The notes: generated by a model from the sequence alone, not told the origin. Shown: positions 1 through 6,876, numbered from the stretch's first letter. The stretch: DNA of 11,249 nucleotides from Psychrobacter sp. (GCA_020024075.1 JAHHUJ010000056.1:1-11249), one strand, 5' to 3'. Numbers and translations are program-made.

Positions 1-437
1 ATCCTTTATTTATTAGTGCTATACACAGATAAAACTTTTCTTAAAGACCATTCTCCAAACTCATCACAGAACTGTATTTAATTTGTAAAACATCGTTTAT
101 CCAATAAACTAACCTTACTTTTTCCCCCTTAATATGAAATAAAACCATCTAAAGCAAGATGCTATATCGTTATATATTCATATTGTTAAACTATGAATTC
201 AGTTAACTTTAGCTTTATAAATAGCTCATACAAAACTCTGGGTCAGGACTTAGACTTATCTTCATCCCTATTTAGCTACATCAATGATTTGCTCTTAGGA
301 ACAGACAATAGGTAAAAAATGATTTATAGGTTTATAGGTAAAGAAAAAAGCAGAAGGGTGAGATTGTGCTTGATACAAGGTATTTAGAATGAAGGAGCTA
401 TGATGGGACTAAGCAGAGAAAACTAACCATAAGCTCA
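1..437. other. Gene-free A/T-rich stretch
   Basis: No convincing coding region on either strand; stops are frequent in all frames. A strong-looking Shine-Dalgarno (GAAGGAG) lies just before an ATG pair near 400, but the frame closes after seven or eight codons, so I do not call a gene. The stretch lies beyond the terminator of the leftward YbjN-like gene and is probably the flank of a gene outside the window. Confidence 0.6.
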
Positions 438-459
438 GTGATTTATAGATATCTTAAAC

Positions 460-488
460 AAAAAAAAGGACTGCTATATACAGTCCTT
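460..488 (-). terminator. Rho-independent terminator of the YbjN-like gene
   Basis: The arms AAGGACTG (466-473) and CAGTCCTT (481-488) form an 8-bp stem around a 7-nt loop. The A-run at 460-467 on the plus strand becomes a U-run on the leftward transcript. It sits 35 bp past the stop of the leftward gene at 523, the expected place for its terminator. Confidence 0.85.
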
Positions 489-522
489 ACTCAGCCTATA
501 TGGCTATGGCTAGCATTCACTT

Positions 523-1557
523 TTACTGAACCATCTGAGTTGCCAAAAAGAAAGTCTTATCCATCTGGGCCTGATTTAACTCATCCAATAAAGTCTCTAG
601 TTCAAAATCTTGCGGGTCGCTGGCAATAAGGTCACTAAATAAAGGGGCGAATGAGGCAGTCATCGCCATGACTCCTTTTAGTAGGTAGCTAATTACGGTA
701 GCTGGCACCAATCCGCCACTGGCATTAATAATAGGTTCGAGATCTAAAGAGTTTTTAAATCTTATCTCACCATCTCGAATATCAATCTCGACACAGCCTA
801 ACATCATGTCATAGTTGAGCTGAGTAGCCAGCGTCATTCCAGCCTGCAAATGAGACTCAGGTAATTGAAAAGGTAATACTCCATAGAATGCTACCAGTTG
901 AGTATGCTCATGAACCCGAATAACACAGCCCCACTCTACCTCACCTTTGTCTGTCGTTGACTGGGCATCAAGTGCTGAATCCGCATCAGTATCGGAGGTA
1001 TCGTTACTAGCCCCTTCTTGATAGTAGCGCATCGCCATTGAAATGTGATGCACGTTTCTTTTACGGATACTGCCTTGGTACTTCTGAGTTTGATTGCCAG
1101 AAGGCACATCAGCGGGTTGTTGCTCAGGGTCGTTAAAGTCGCTTTCGGCTGCAGGTTCGTGATAGTAATAACTAAGATCACTGGCTTCTAAAAAATCTAA
1201 AATACTATCGGTTATTGGGTTTTTAGAATTTTGTATCGAAGCGGTACGCAGCTTCATATTGTCCGTCTCATCTAAGTTAGACAAACTGATAAATTTCACT
1301 GAATCTTCCTCAGGCGCACTCTCTGCATAGTCTTCTTCTGTGCCGCAAGTGGTTGAGTGATCACTTTCAGTCGATGATTGAGAGCTATCGTGACTTTTAG
1401 GCTGTTGTTTTTGGCTTTTATTATAATCATCAGTATCTCGCTTTGGTTGCAGTGACTGAGACTGCGCCGTATCGGCTCGGCTATTGATGGTGTTTTCTTC
1501 AGCAGTTAATAGGTATTTTAATCGTTGCCAAAAAGACGGTTTTTTTTGTGAGCTCAT
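523..1557 (-). CDS. YbjN-domain protein with long low-complexity insertion
   Basis: A 344-residue soluble protein with no signal peptide or membrane segment. Residues 1-20 are basic and amphipathic, and 21-110 are rich in Ser, Gln, Asp and Glu, so probably disordered. Residues 115-135 (ITDSILDFLEASDLSYYY) resemble the first helix and strand of the YbjN fold (PF10722, similar to type III secretion chaperones). The fold seems to resume at about 207-310, with VAFYGVLPFQLPE and the GCVEIDIRDGEIRFKNSLD strand pair, so about 70 polar residues split the domain. Family members are usually near 150 residues; YbjN in Escherichia coli is linked to motility and stress but its biochemistry is unknown. The ATG at 1557 has no clear Shine-Dalgarno, but the next in-frame Met is near residue 101. 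A terminator follows at 460-488. The domain call is by eye; the function is not known. Confidence 0.7.
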   Translation of the reverse strand: MSSQKKPSFWQRLKYLLTAEENTINSRADTAQSQSLQPKRDTDDYNKSQKQQPKSHDSSQSSTESDHSTTCGTEEDYAESAPEEDSVKFISLSNLDETDNMKLRTASIQNSKNPITDSILDFLEASDLSYYYHEPAAESDFNDPEQQPADVPSGNQTQKYQGSIRKRNVHHISMAMRYYQEGASNDTSDTDADSALDAQSTTDKGEVEWGCVIRVHEHTQLVAFYGVLPFQLPESHLQAGMTLATQLNYDMMLGCVEIDIRDGEIRFKNSLDLEPIINASGGLVPATVISYLLKGVMAMTASFAPLFSDLIASDPQDFELETLLDELNQAQMDKTFFLATQMVQ

Positions 1558-1591
1558 AATAAGGACAATACGTTAGTTGTGGGCTGAGGTT

Positions 1592-1600
1592 TGATATACT
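1592..1600 (+). promoter_or_regulatory. Extended -10 element, candidate ccmA promoter
   Basis: TGATATACT fits the extended -10 pattern TGnTATAAT with one mismatch in the hexamer. A weak TTAGTT lies 16 bp upstream. A start near 1607 would give ccmA a leader of about 160 nt carrying the three 18-nt repeats. It is the best rightward candidate in the spacer, but by eye only. Confidence 0.35.
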
Positions 1601-1601
1601 A

Positions 1602-1655
1602 TGTTATATTGAAACTTTAAGTTATATTGAAGCATTAAGTTATATTGAAACATTC
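1602..1655. repeat. Three tandem 18-bp repeats in a divergent spacer
   Basis: Units at 1602-1619, 1620-1637 and 1638-1655 share the core GTTATATTGAA and differ at a few positions: TGTTATATTGAAACTTTA, AGTTATATTGAAGCATTA, AGTTATATTGAAACATTC. The array lies between the divergent starts of the YbjN-like gene (1557) and ccmA (1767). Confidence 0.9.
1603..1649 (-). promoter_or_regulatory. Repeat-built promoter-like elements for the YbjN-like gene
   Basis: Read leftward, each 18-bp unit contains TTCAAT and TATAAC. Pairing the -35-like TTCAAT of one unit with the -10-like TATAAC of the next gives a 17-bp spacer twice: 1626-1631 with 1603-1608, and 1644-1649 with 1621-1626. TATAAC matches five of six -10 consensus bases; TTCAAT is a poor -35. 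The placement suits the gene starting at 1557. Confidence 0.35.
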
Positions 1656-1766
1656 ACTATATATGACGGTGAACTGTGCTTATTGCAATAGCATTGAGAC
1701 AAATGCTGGTTCAAGAAACAAATTAATAAAAGCTGCCTCCTACTACCCTTTATAAATTAGGTCATC

Positions 1767-2540
1767 ATGCACTCCAACAGCTCTGCTAACTCTCAGTCCT
1801 CCCCTGCCACTCCTGCGATATTATCCCTGCAAGACATTACCATTCAGCGGGGGGATTTCCCCTTGTGTGAAAGGGTGGAGCTCACCTTATCGAGTGGCGA
1901 GATTTGTCATCTTGTGGGTGCCAATGGTACTGGTAAAACCACGCTACTAATGCAGCTAGCAGGACTACTGCCTGTGCTTGAGGGGCAGGTTTTGTATCAA
2001 GGTCAACCTACTTTACCAGTTGCGCCGTTGTATGTCTCACACCAACTGGGCATTCATCCCAACTTAACGGTAAAACAAAACCTAACTTTTTTATTAAATC
2101 TCTATGGCATCAGACCTTCCGCACAACAAATTGAGGCAGCTTTGGACTGGGTAGATTTATCAGGCTTTGAAAACATGGGCAGTAACCAGCTCTCTGCTGG
2201 CCAAACTCGCCGAGTCACTTTGGCCAGACTATATTTGATGACCATACAGCAAACCCCTCTCTGGCTTCTAGACGAGCCTTTTACTGCACTTGATGTCAGT
2301 ATGGTAGCGCGGTTACAAAAGCGGCTACAAGACTTCGCAAGCAGTGGCGGAGCAGTATTAATGACCAGTCACCAAAGCGTAGAGGTAGCCACTAAGTCGT
2401 TAAACTTATCTGATTATTTACCGCACTATTCGCAAGAAGATCTGGACTATCTAGATGGCTCAGATGAATCAGATGATTTGGATAAAGATACTTTAGCGGA
2501 CTATGATGACTCGCAATCTGATAATAAGGGAGTACTGTAA
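1767..2540 (+). CDS. ccmA: Cytochrome c maturation ABC transporter ATPase CcmA
   Basis: CcmA is the cytoplasmic ATPase of the CcmAB complex; its ATP hydrolysis drives release of haem-loaded CcmE from CcmC/CcmD. Visible motifs are Walker A GANGTGKT (51-58), the Q-loop region with H92-Q93, the signature LSAGQ (142-146) followed by TRRVTLARL as in the CcmA group, Walker B LWLLDE (165-170), D-loop ALD, and the switch His in TSH (H202). At 257 residues it exceeds the usual 205-215: it has a Ser/Ala-rich extension of about 17 residues and an acidic C-terminal tail (about 223-257, many Asp and Glu). The start has only a weak AGGT upstream, but no later in-frame ATG precedes the domain. The stop overlaps the ccmB start by one base (TAATG), indicating translational coupling. 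Confidence 0.93.
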   Translation: MHSNSSANSQSSPATPAILSLQDITIQRGDFPLCERVELTLSSGEICHLVGANGTGKTTLLMQLAGLLPVLEGQVLYQGQPTLPVAPLYVSHQLGIHPNLTVKQNLTFLLNLYGIRPSAQQIEAALDWVDLSGFENMGSNQLSAGQTRRVTLARLYLMTIQQTPLWLLDEPFTALDVSMVARLQKRLQDFASSGGAVLMTSHQSVEVATKSLNLSDYLPHYSQEDLDYLDGSDESDDLDKDTLADYDDSQSDNKGVL

Positions 2541-3256
2541 TGACCGCATCCACTCCTAAGTCGGCAGTTAATATAATTCCCCCTATTGGCATAGCGGGTA
2601 AACAGCTTTGGCAACGAGAATGGCAAGTAAAGCAGCAGGGCGCGGTTCAATGGTTGTATCCGCTGGTTTTGTTTTTGGTGATTATTACCCTATTCCCACT
2701 GGCTGTGGGCAGTGAGCCACAGCTATTACATCGCTTGGGCGTACCAGCAGTGTGGATAGCCGCTTTATTATCACTGGTAATGGGGGTAGATGGGCTGTTT
2801 AAACCGGCGATGGATAATGGTACTTTAGCCCAGCTGGTGGTCTCAAGAACCTCCCTACCCCTTTGGGTGCTGATTCGTCTTACCATTCATTGGATATTTA
2901 GCAGTGGTTTGGTGGCTTTACTTAGCTTATTAGCGGTGCCTTTATTTGGTTTGTCTTGGGGAGAAGCTGGTGCGCTGTTGGCTTCCATATTAGTAGGCAG
3001 TCCGATGTTATTAATGCTATCCGCAATTGCCAGCAGCTTAACCTTATCTCTAAAAAATGGGGCGGTCTTGGTGCCTTTAATTGCACTACCCATGCAGTTG
3101 CCTGTGCTTATATTTGCCACAGGTGCAGTAGACTTATATGCTACGGGTCTTAATGGATTGCCCATATTGGCTCTTTTAGCAGCTGGCAGTATTATTTCGG
3201 TACTGGTCATGCCTTGGGCCATCGCCATGACTTTGAAAATGGCTTGGCTTAACTGA
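2540..3256 (+). CDS. ccmB: Haem exporter membrane subunit CcmB
   Basis: CcmB is the inner-membrane partner of CcmA in the transporter needed to release holo-CcmE. The 238-residue protein (usual about 220) has roughly six hydrophobic segments. Family landmarks are the cytoplasmic start KQLWQREWQVK (21-31), FPLAVGSEPQLL (52-63) in the first membrane region, and the DGLFKPAMDNGTLAQLVVS stretch (84-102), matching the conserved amphipathic loop of the family. The ATG shares one base with the ccmA stop and has AAGGGAG at 2527-2533 inside the ccmA end. The N-terminus is about 18 residues longer than usual. A gap of 260 bp, unusual inside a ccm operon, separates it from ccmC. Confidence 0.93.
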   Translation: MTASTPKSAVNIIPPIGIAGKQLWQREWQVKQQGAVQWLYPLVLFLVIITLFPLAVGSEPQLLHRLGVPAVWIAALLSLVMGVDGLFKPAMDNGTLAQLVVSRTSLPLWVLIRLTIHWIFSSGLVALLSLLAVPLFGLSWGEAGALLASILVGSPMLLMLSAIASSLTLSLKNGAVLVPLIALPMQLPVLIFATGAVDLYATGLNGLPILALLAAGSIISVLVMPWAIAMTLKMAWLN

Positions 3257-3266
3257 GGCCAATATT

Positions 3267-3275
3267 TGTTATAAT
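3267..3275 (+). promoter_or_regulatory. Extended -10 promoter between ccmB and ccmC
   Basis: TGTTATAAT matches the extended -10 consensus TGnTATAAT exactly, starting 11 bp after the ccmB stop. No good -35 is seen at 16-18 bp, which extended -10 promoters can lack. A start near 3282 would give ccmC a leader of about 235 nt containing the hairpins at 3376-3484. Confidence 0.5.
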
Positions 3276-3375
3276 AGTCTCGGCTATTACCTACTATTGG
3301 TTATAAAATATTTTTACTTCCACTTTTTGTTATACACTAAGCGGCTGTTAAGAGTAGACACCATAAGATTGATCA

Positions 3376-3446
3376 GGCTCAGCTACCAATTCTGAGTCAT
3401 TAGTAATTACTTAATAGGCTGCTCTACTGCTTTACGTAGCCTTATT
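3376..3446 (+). promoter_or_regulatory. Two hairpins in the ccmC leader
   Basis: Hairpin 1 pairs GGCTCAG (3376-3382) with CTGAGTC (3392-3398), seven pairs with one G-U. Hairpin 2 pairs AATAGGCTGC (3413-3422) with GTAGCCTTATT (3436-3446), ten pairs with one G-U and one bulged base. GCTAC (3382-3386) could instead pair with GTAGC (3436-3440), so alternative folds exist. I do not recognise a known riboswitch class. Confidence 0.4.
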
Positions 3447-3454
3447 GTTCCGCT

Positions 3455-3484
3455 GTGCTTTGACATTTATATAAGCACTTTTTT
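3455..3484 (+). terminator. Terminator-like hairpin in the ccmC leader
   Basis: GTGCTT (3455-3460) and AAGCAC (3473-3478) make a 6-bp stem with a 12-nt loop, followed directly by six T residues (3479-3484). It lies 32 bp before the ccmC ATG and downstream of the extended -10 at 3267. If active it would partly end the ccmAB transcript or attenuate ccmC. The stem is short, so strength is uncertain. Confidence 0.45.
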
Positions 3485-3516
3485 GCTCACACCGTGGCTT
3501 ACAAGGTCGTTTTATT

Positions 3517-4305
3517 ATGCCAAATGCTAATTCATCCCCTCAGACCCCTGGCTTTTTTTCTCGCCTGTGGCAAGGATTTTTGGCCACTGTCGGAACTCGA
3601 GAGTTCTTTAGAATTTTCTCTCCTTGGGTTAAGTGGCTTGCTGGTATAGCGATTATTATGATTACAATAGGTAGTATCTGGGGCCTCGGTTTTGCCCCTC
3701 CAGATTACCTACAAGGTAATAGCTATCGCATTATCTTTATCCATGTGCCTACAGCTGGTATTGCTTTGTCGATTTATTTTGCCTTAGCTATATTGGGGGT
3801 AATTTTCTTAGTGTGGCGTATCAAGACCGCAAACTTGGTAGCCCAAGCCATTGCACCCATTGGCTTTATGTTGTGTATCTTAAGCTTATTAACTGGATCT
3901 ATTTGGGCCAAACCAACTTGGGGAACTTTCTGGGTATGGGATGCCCGACTAACCTCGATGCTTATCTTAGCATTCTTATATGCTGGGGTAATGGCCTTAT
4001 TTGCCGCTTTTGAACACACCCCAAATCGAGGAAAAGCTGCAGCCATTTTATCTATTGTTGGTGCGGTAAACCTGCCCATTATTAAGTACTCGGTAAACTG
4101 GTGGAATACGTTGCACCAAGGTACTACCCTGACCATTACCGAGGCTCCTAAGATGTCTATCGATATGTTAGCGCCTTTATTACTGATGATTCTGGGGACT
4201 TATTTTATGGTAGCTGCCTTAGCCATATACCGAACTAACACCCTAATCCTACGCCGTGACCAAAACAAAGCTTGGGTCAAAGAGTATGTGCGAACTTCTA
4301 AATAG
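3517..4305 (+). CDS. ccmC: Haem-handling protein CcmC
   Basis: CcmC is an inner-membrane protein with six membrane segments that holds haem at its periplasmic face and passes it to CcmE. The tryptophan-rich motif is at 135-142 (WGTFWVWD, followed by ARLTS), and the two axial His candidates are H76 in RIIFIHVPTA and H200 in WWNTLHQG. The usual WGTWWVWD has Phe at position 138 here, a variant I recall also from mitochondrial CcmC, so it is not likely to be inactivating. Length 262 against about 245 in Escherichia coli, mostly from a longer N-terminus. An AAGG lies 10 bases before the ATG, a loose Shine-Dalgarno. ccmD follows after 43 bp. Confidence 0.95.
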   Translation: MPNANSSPQTPGFFSRLWQGFLATVGTREFFRIFSPWVKWLAGIAIIMITIGSIWGLGFAPPDYLQGNSYRIIFIHVPTAGIALSIYFALAILGVIFLVWRIKTANLVAQAIAPIGFMLCILSLLTGSIWAKPTWGTFWVWDARLTSMLILAFLYAGVMALFAAFEHTPNRGKAAAILSIVGAVNLPIIKYSVNWWNTLHQGTTLTITEAPKMSIDMLAPLLLMILGTYFMVAALAIYRTNTLILRRDQNKAWVKEYVRTSK

Positions 4306-4348
4306 GACGCAACCAAGCCTAGTCATTAGCCAATAAAGGAGAGCCATT

Positions 4349-4552
4349 GTGCAACCCTATTTTTATAGCTTCCAAGAGTTTATAGCCATGGGCGAACATG
4401 GGCCTTATGTATGGAGTACATGGGGTATTACTGTACTCGCTATCATTGGCTTTATTCTTTATAGCCTCAATCAACGCCGTCGTCTAATTAAAGAGCTAAA
4501 AATCCAACATGCCCGTCAGCAGCAGCGTAAACAAAAAGCCAAACGCAACTAA
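4349..4552 (+). CDS. ccmD: Haem exporter accessory protein CcmD (GTG start)
   Basis: CcmD is a small one-span protein that stabilises the CcmC-haem-CcmE complex and is needed to release holo-CcmE. The 67 residues show the family pattern: a start with FQEFIAMGEHGPYVWSTWG (8-26), one membrane helix (about 24-42), then a basic cytoplasmic tail rich in Arg, Lys and Gln (43-67). The GTG at 4349 is favoured by the strong AAAGGAGAG at 4336-4343 five bases before it; starting at the in-frame ATG at 4388 would lose part of the conserved N-terminus. The tail is slightly long for the family. It lies between ccmC and ccmE as in other ccm operons. Confidence 0.9.
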   Translation: MQPYFYSFQEFIAMGEHGPYVWSTWGITVLAIIGFILYSLNQRRRLIKELKIQHARQQQRKQKAKRN

Positions 4553-4622
4553 ACCACTCAACTAAACTTTAGTCAGCTGCTACGCTTTTATCTATTGGCT
4601 TAAATTTATTTACTAGCTTTAA

Positions 4623-4650
4623 GTGACAAGTGTTTTAAACTTTTTATAAC
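4623..4650 (+). promoter_or_regulatory. Candidate internal promoter for ccmE
   Basis: GTGACA (4623-4628) and TATAAC (4645-4650) are separated by 16 bp, each one base off consensus. The 139-bp ccmD-ccmE gap is large enough for a separate promoter. A small hairpin follows: AATCTCA (4651-4657) with TGAGATT (4665-4671), without a U-run, so it is not a terminator. Confidence 0.4.
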
Positions 4651-4691
4651 AATCTCATTACTTTTGAGATTTAAAAATTCAAGGCAATTTT

Positions 4692-5219
4692 ATGAATGCT
4701 GTGCGTCGTAAAAAACTAATTTGGGTCGCTGCCACTTTGGCAGGTGCCATCATCGCAGTCTTATTGGTTATCTATGCCATTGGCCAACAGACAGATTATT
4801 ACTTTGATCCATCCGCCATTGCCGCTGGTGAAGCGCCGCAAAATAAACGTATTCGTGCTGGAGGCATGGTGGTAAAAGACAGCGTACGTCGTGATCCTAA
4901 CGATGACTTAAAAGTTCAGTTTGCTATTACTGACTTTAACGCTTCTGTCCCTGTAAGCTATCAAGGCATCTTGCCTGACTTATTCGCTGAGAACTCTGGG
5001 GTTGTCGCTACTGGTAAAATGCAAGGCGATGTATTTGTGGCCAGTGAAGTCCTTGCTAAGCATGATGAAAACTACATGCCACCTGAAGTAGCGGCTTCGT
5101 TAAAAGAAGATCATGCTGCAAAGGGAGTCACCCCAAATTCAGAACAATTTAGTCCCGCTATCCCTGCAAAAAATGCAGCTGACAAGGGTAATCATAGTAC
5201 CACCACCTTAGCTGAGTAA
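4692..5219 (+). CDS. ccmE: Periplasmic haem chaperone CcmE
   Basis: CcmE binds haem covalently in the periplasm and delivers it to the CcmF/CcmH ligase. The basic start (RRKK, 5-8) and hydrophobic helix (about 9-30) form a signal anchor; the rest is a beta-barrel (OB-fold) domain with IRAGGMV (54-60) and GILPDLFAENSGVVATGK (92-109). The haem-binding His and its partner Tyr are in LAKHDENYMPPE: H124 and Y128, equal to H130 and Y134 of Escherichia coli CcmE. The tail after about 140 is polar and flexible. Length 175 is slightly above the usual 150-160. An AAGG sits seven bases before the ATG. It is the last ccm gene in the window and is closed by a strong terminator; ccmF, ccmG and ccmH do not follow. 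Confidence 0.95.
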   Translation: MNAVRRKKLIWVAATLAGAIIAVLLVIYAIGQQTDYYFDPSAIAAGEAPQNKRIRAGGMVVKDSVRRDPNDDLKVQFAITDFNASVPVSYQGILPDLFAENSGVVATGKMQGDVFVASEVLAKHDENYMPPEVAASLKEDHAAKGVTPNSEQFSPAIPAKNAADKGNHSTTTLAE

Positions 5220-5271
5220 GTTAGGATTACTTAAGACTGAGCAATAATACTGCTATAAAAAACAGATAGAT

Positions 5272-5307
5272 AAAAAACAGGCAGCTTAAATTAAGCTGCC
5301 TGTTTTT
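5272..5307. terminator. Bidirectional terminator between ccmE and the MprF/YbhN-like gene
   Basis: ACAGGCAGCTTAA pairs with TTAAGCTGCCTGT around a single central A (loop opens to a few bases). An A-run (5272-5277) precedes and a T-run (5303-5307) follows, so it can stop both converging transcripts. The A-run is part of an imperfect 15-bp duplication (5256-5270 and 5271-5285, sharing TAAAAAACAG). Confidence 0.92.
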
Positions 5308-5338
5308 GTAATGGGATAGTGACTTACCTAAATGAGTA

Positions 5339-6358
5339 TTATGGTTTTTTGAACCAGCGTAGCCAAATCTCATGCCCAAAGAAAAATATCAGTGCTAAGA
5401 AAAATGGTAATAAATAATATAGCAGTCTAAACATCAATAATACTGCCAATAAATAAGTCTTATCTACTGTGGGTAAGGATGCCATCATCGTCAACTCAAA
5501 GACGCCTAATCCGCCTGGAACATGGCTCAAAATTGCCAATATCATTGACTGAACAAATGCTGAAAATACAGTAAAATAACCCACTCCAGCATCATCAGGC
5601 AGTAGCAGGTATAGCACAAATGCCACACTCGCCAAGTCAATAATTGAGATGATAATTTGTTTAATGATCATTGCTGCAGGAGGCAAGTCGAAGCGCCAAC
5701 CGTATATTTGAATGTGCCGGCCCTGATTACCCGACCAAAGCAGTAAACCTGCCACTATAGCCAGCAAACTAATACCAAGACCACGTATTAATGAGGCGTT
5801 ATGCAGCAAATTTGGGATACCTATCGACAGCTCAGACAACTGCATATCCAGCTGTCCCATCATAGTTACTGTCGCTTCAGGGTGTAAAGTCAATGAAAGT
5901 GCTACCAAGGTGGTAATACCAAAAGTAAAAGCCATTGATACCAGCCAAACCACATTAGCAATGCTCTCAGCTTTTACCTTATTTACCCCATACATCCTAA
6001 AGCGTACTCCAGACGCTGATAAAATGGCCAACCCAATGGTATGACCAATGGCGTAAGCGGTAAAAGAGGTAAAAGCGACCTTCTTAAAGGGCAACTCAAT
6101 ATGCATATATTTTAATGCAAGCGTGTCGTATAGCGTCAGAACCAGATACCCAAATGCCACCACTAGCAAGGCTAAAAAGATATCTACATTGGGAATCTGA
6201 TCTATGGCTGCCAAAACATCAGATAGCTTGATGGTATGAGTAATGGTATAAAGCGTTTTTATAGCGAGAAGGAATATAAATAGCGCCAACAAAAACAGTG
6301 TGCCACGTATCAAAACTACTTTAGGATTAAGGAATTTTTTTATTAGGTTTATAGACAT
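5339..6358 (-). CDS. Lysylphosphatidylglycerol synthase-type membrane protein (UPF0104, YbhN-like)
   Basis: A 339-residue inner-membrane protein with about eight hydrophobic segments (near 17-38, 58-80, 93-117, 137-157, 190-209, 229-253, 261-285, 303-326). It resembles the flippase half of MprF and the stand-alone YbhN family (PF03706): TAYAIGHTIGLAILSASGVRFRMY (100-123) matches the family core, SHVPGGLGVFE (278-288) is the diagnostic loop, and RLLYYLLPF (311-319) ends the domain. There is no lysyl-transferase domain, so lipid aminoacylation is not expected; a role in moving phospholipids is possible from the family but unproven. The ATG is preceded by a weak AAGTGG. Several TATTAT- or TATATT-like -10 hexamers lie between 6400 and 6460, none with a convincing -35. 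It converges on ccmE. Confidence 0.8.
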   Translation of the reverse strand: MSINLIKKFLNPKVVLIRGTLFLLALFIFLLAIKTLYTITHTIKLSDVLAAIDQIPNVDIFLALLVVAFGYLVLTLYDTLALKYMHIELPFKKVAFTSFTAYAIGHTIGLAILSASGVRFRMYGVNKVKAESIANVVWLVSMAFTFGITTLVALSLTLHPEATVTMMGQLDMQLSELSIGIPNLLHNASLIRGLGISLLAIVAGLLLWSGNQGRHIQIYGWRFDLPPAAMIIKQIIISIIDLASVAFVLYLLLPDDAGVGYFTVFSAFVQSMILAILSHVPGGLGVFELTMMASLPTVDKTYLLAVLLMFRLLYYLLPFFLALIFFFGHEIWLRWFKKP

Positions 6359-6543
6359 ACTGCCACTTAGATTAAAAACACTGAGGAATTCATCGAATTT
6401 TATATAATATAACCATAGTGTTTATAATAACAGCCTAGGCTATTAGTTTGTGCATTTATAATACAAACAACGCCTACATTACTTGATTGAATACAGATAA
6501 TCCCTAAATTACAGCCATAAATGCCATTACAAAAATACAGACC

Positions 6544-6573
6544 AAAAAAAACGAGCCATTGGCTCGTTTTTTT
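6544..6573 (-). terminator. Terminator of the cold-shock gene
   Basis: CGAGCC (6552-6557) and GGCTCG (6561-6566) pair around ATT; the A-run at 6544-6551 gives a long U-run on the leftward transcript and T7 flanks the other side. It lies about 70 bp past the cold-shock stop. The symmetry also allows rightward activity, but no rightward gene ends here. Confidence 0.9.
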
Positions 6574-6639
6574 GATTCATTTAAAGTAGCGTTATTAAAT
6601 TAATATTCAATTAGCATCACTTTAAATCATCATCGCTAA

Positions 6640-6849
6640 TTAGATAGCTGTGATACCGTGGGCTTGTGGGCCTTTAGCACCTTGAGTTACTGTGAACTCA
6701 ACTTCTTGGCCTTCAGCTAAGGTCTTGAAACCTGAGCTTGCGATTTCGCTGTAATGAGCAAAAACGTCTGGACCAGTTTCTGGAGCAATAAAACCAAAAC
6801 CTTTAGCTTCGTTAAACCACTTTACTGTACCTTTGATTGTATCTGACAT
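6640..6849 (-). CDS. cspA: CspA-family cold-shock protein
   Basis: A single cold-shock domain that binds single-stranded RNA and DNA and melts mRNA structure. From the start chosen here it has 69 residues, typical of the family. RNP1 KGFGFI is at 16-21, after KWFNEA, and RNP2 reads VFAHY (29-33), with Ala where VFVHF-type motifs have Val. An in-frame ATG at 6855 would add Met-Asn, but AGGAAG (6856-6861) abuts it; the ATG at 6849 lies eight bases from the AGGA and gives the usual MSDTIKG start. Promoter, leader of about 130 nt and terminator are all visible, so it is a single-gene unit. Whether it is cold-induced or constitutive cannot be told from the protein; the symbol is generic. Confidence 0.93.
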   Translation of the reverse strand: MSDTIKGTVKWFNEAKGFGFIAPETGPDVFAHYSEIASSGFKTLAEGQEVEFTVTQGAKGPQAHGITAI

Positions 6850-6876
6850 ATTCATCTTCCTATTTTAAAACATAAT

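Noticed and set aside
398..426. Short ATG frame behind GAAGGAG
   Set aside because: Closes after seven or eight codons, with no terminator or conserved context, so a gene cannot be supported.
438..629. Rightward 63-codon frame
   Set aside because: It runs across the terminator at 460-488 and antisense to the YbjN-like gene, with no ribosome site and no recognisable protein.
1602..1655. CRISPR array
   Set aside because: The units are directly adjacent with no spacers and are only 18 bp.
2887..3228. Leftward 113-codon frame inside ccmB
   Set aside because: Antisense to a well-conserved membrane gene; such open antisense frames are common and the product has no family features.
3913..3945. 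Inactivating change in the CcmC tryptophan motif
   Set aside because: The Trp-to-Phe change is conservative, a variant I recall from mitochondrial CcmC; the other Trp residues and both His are intact.
3774..4136. Leftward 120-codon frame inside ccmC
   Set aside because: Antisense shadow of the conserved CcmC core; no ribosome site or independent signal.
5339..6358. Truncated MprF
   Set aside because: Stand-alone membrane domains of this length (YbhN type) are common, and the frame has a clean start and stop, so truncation is not indicated.
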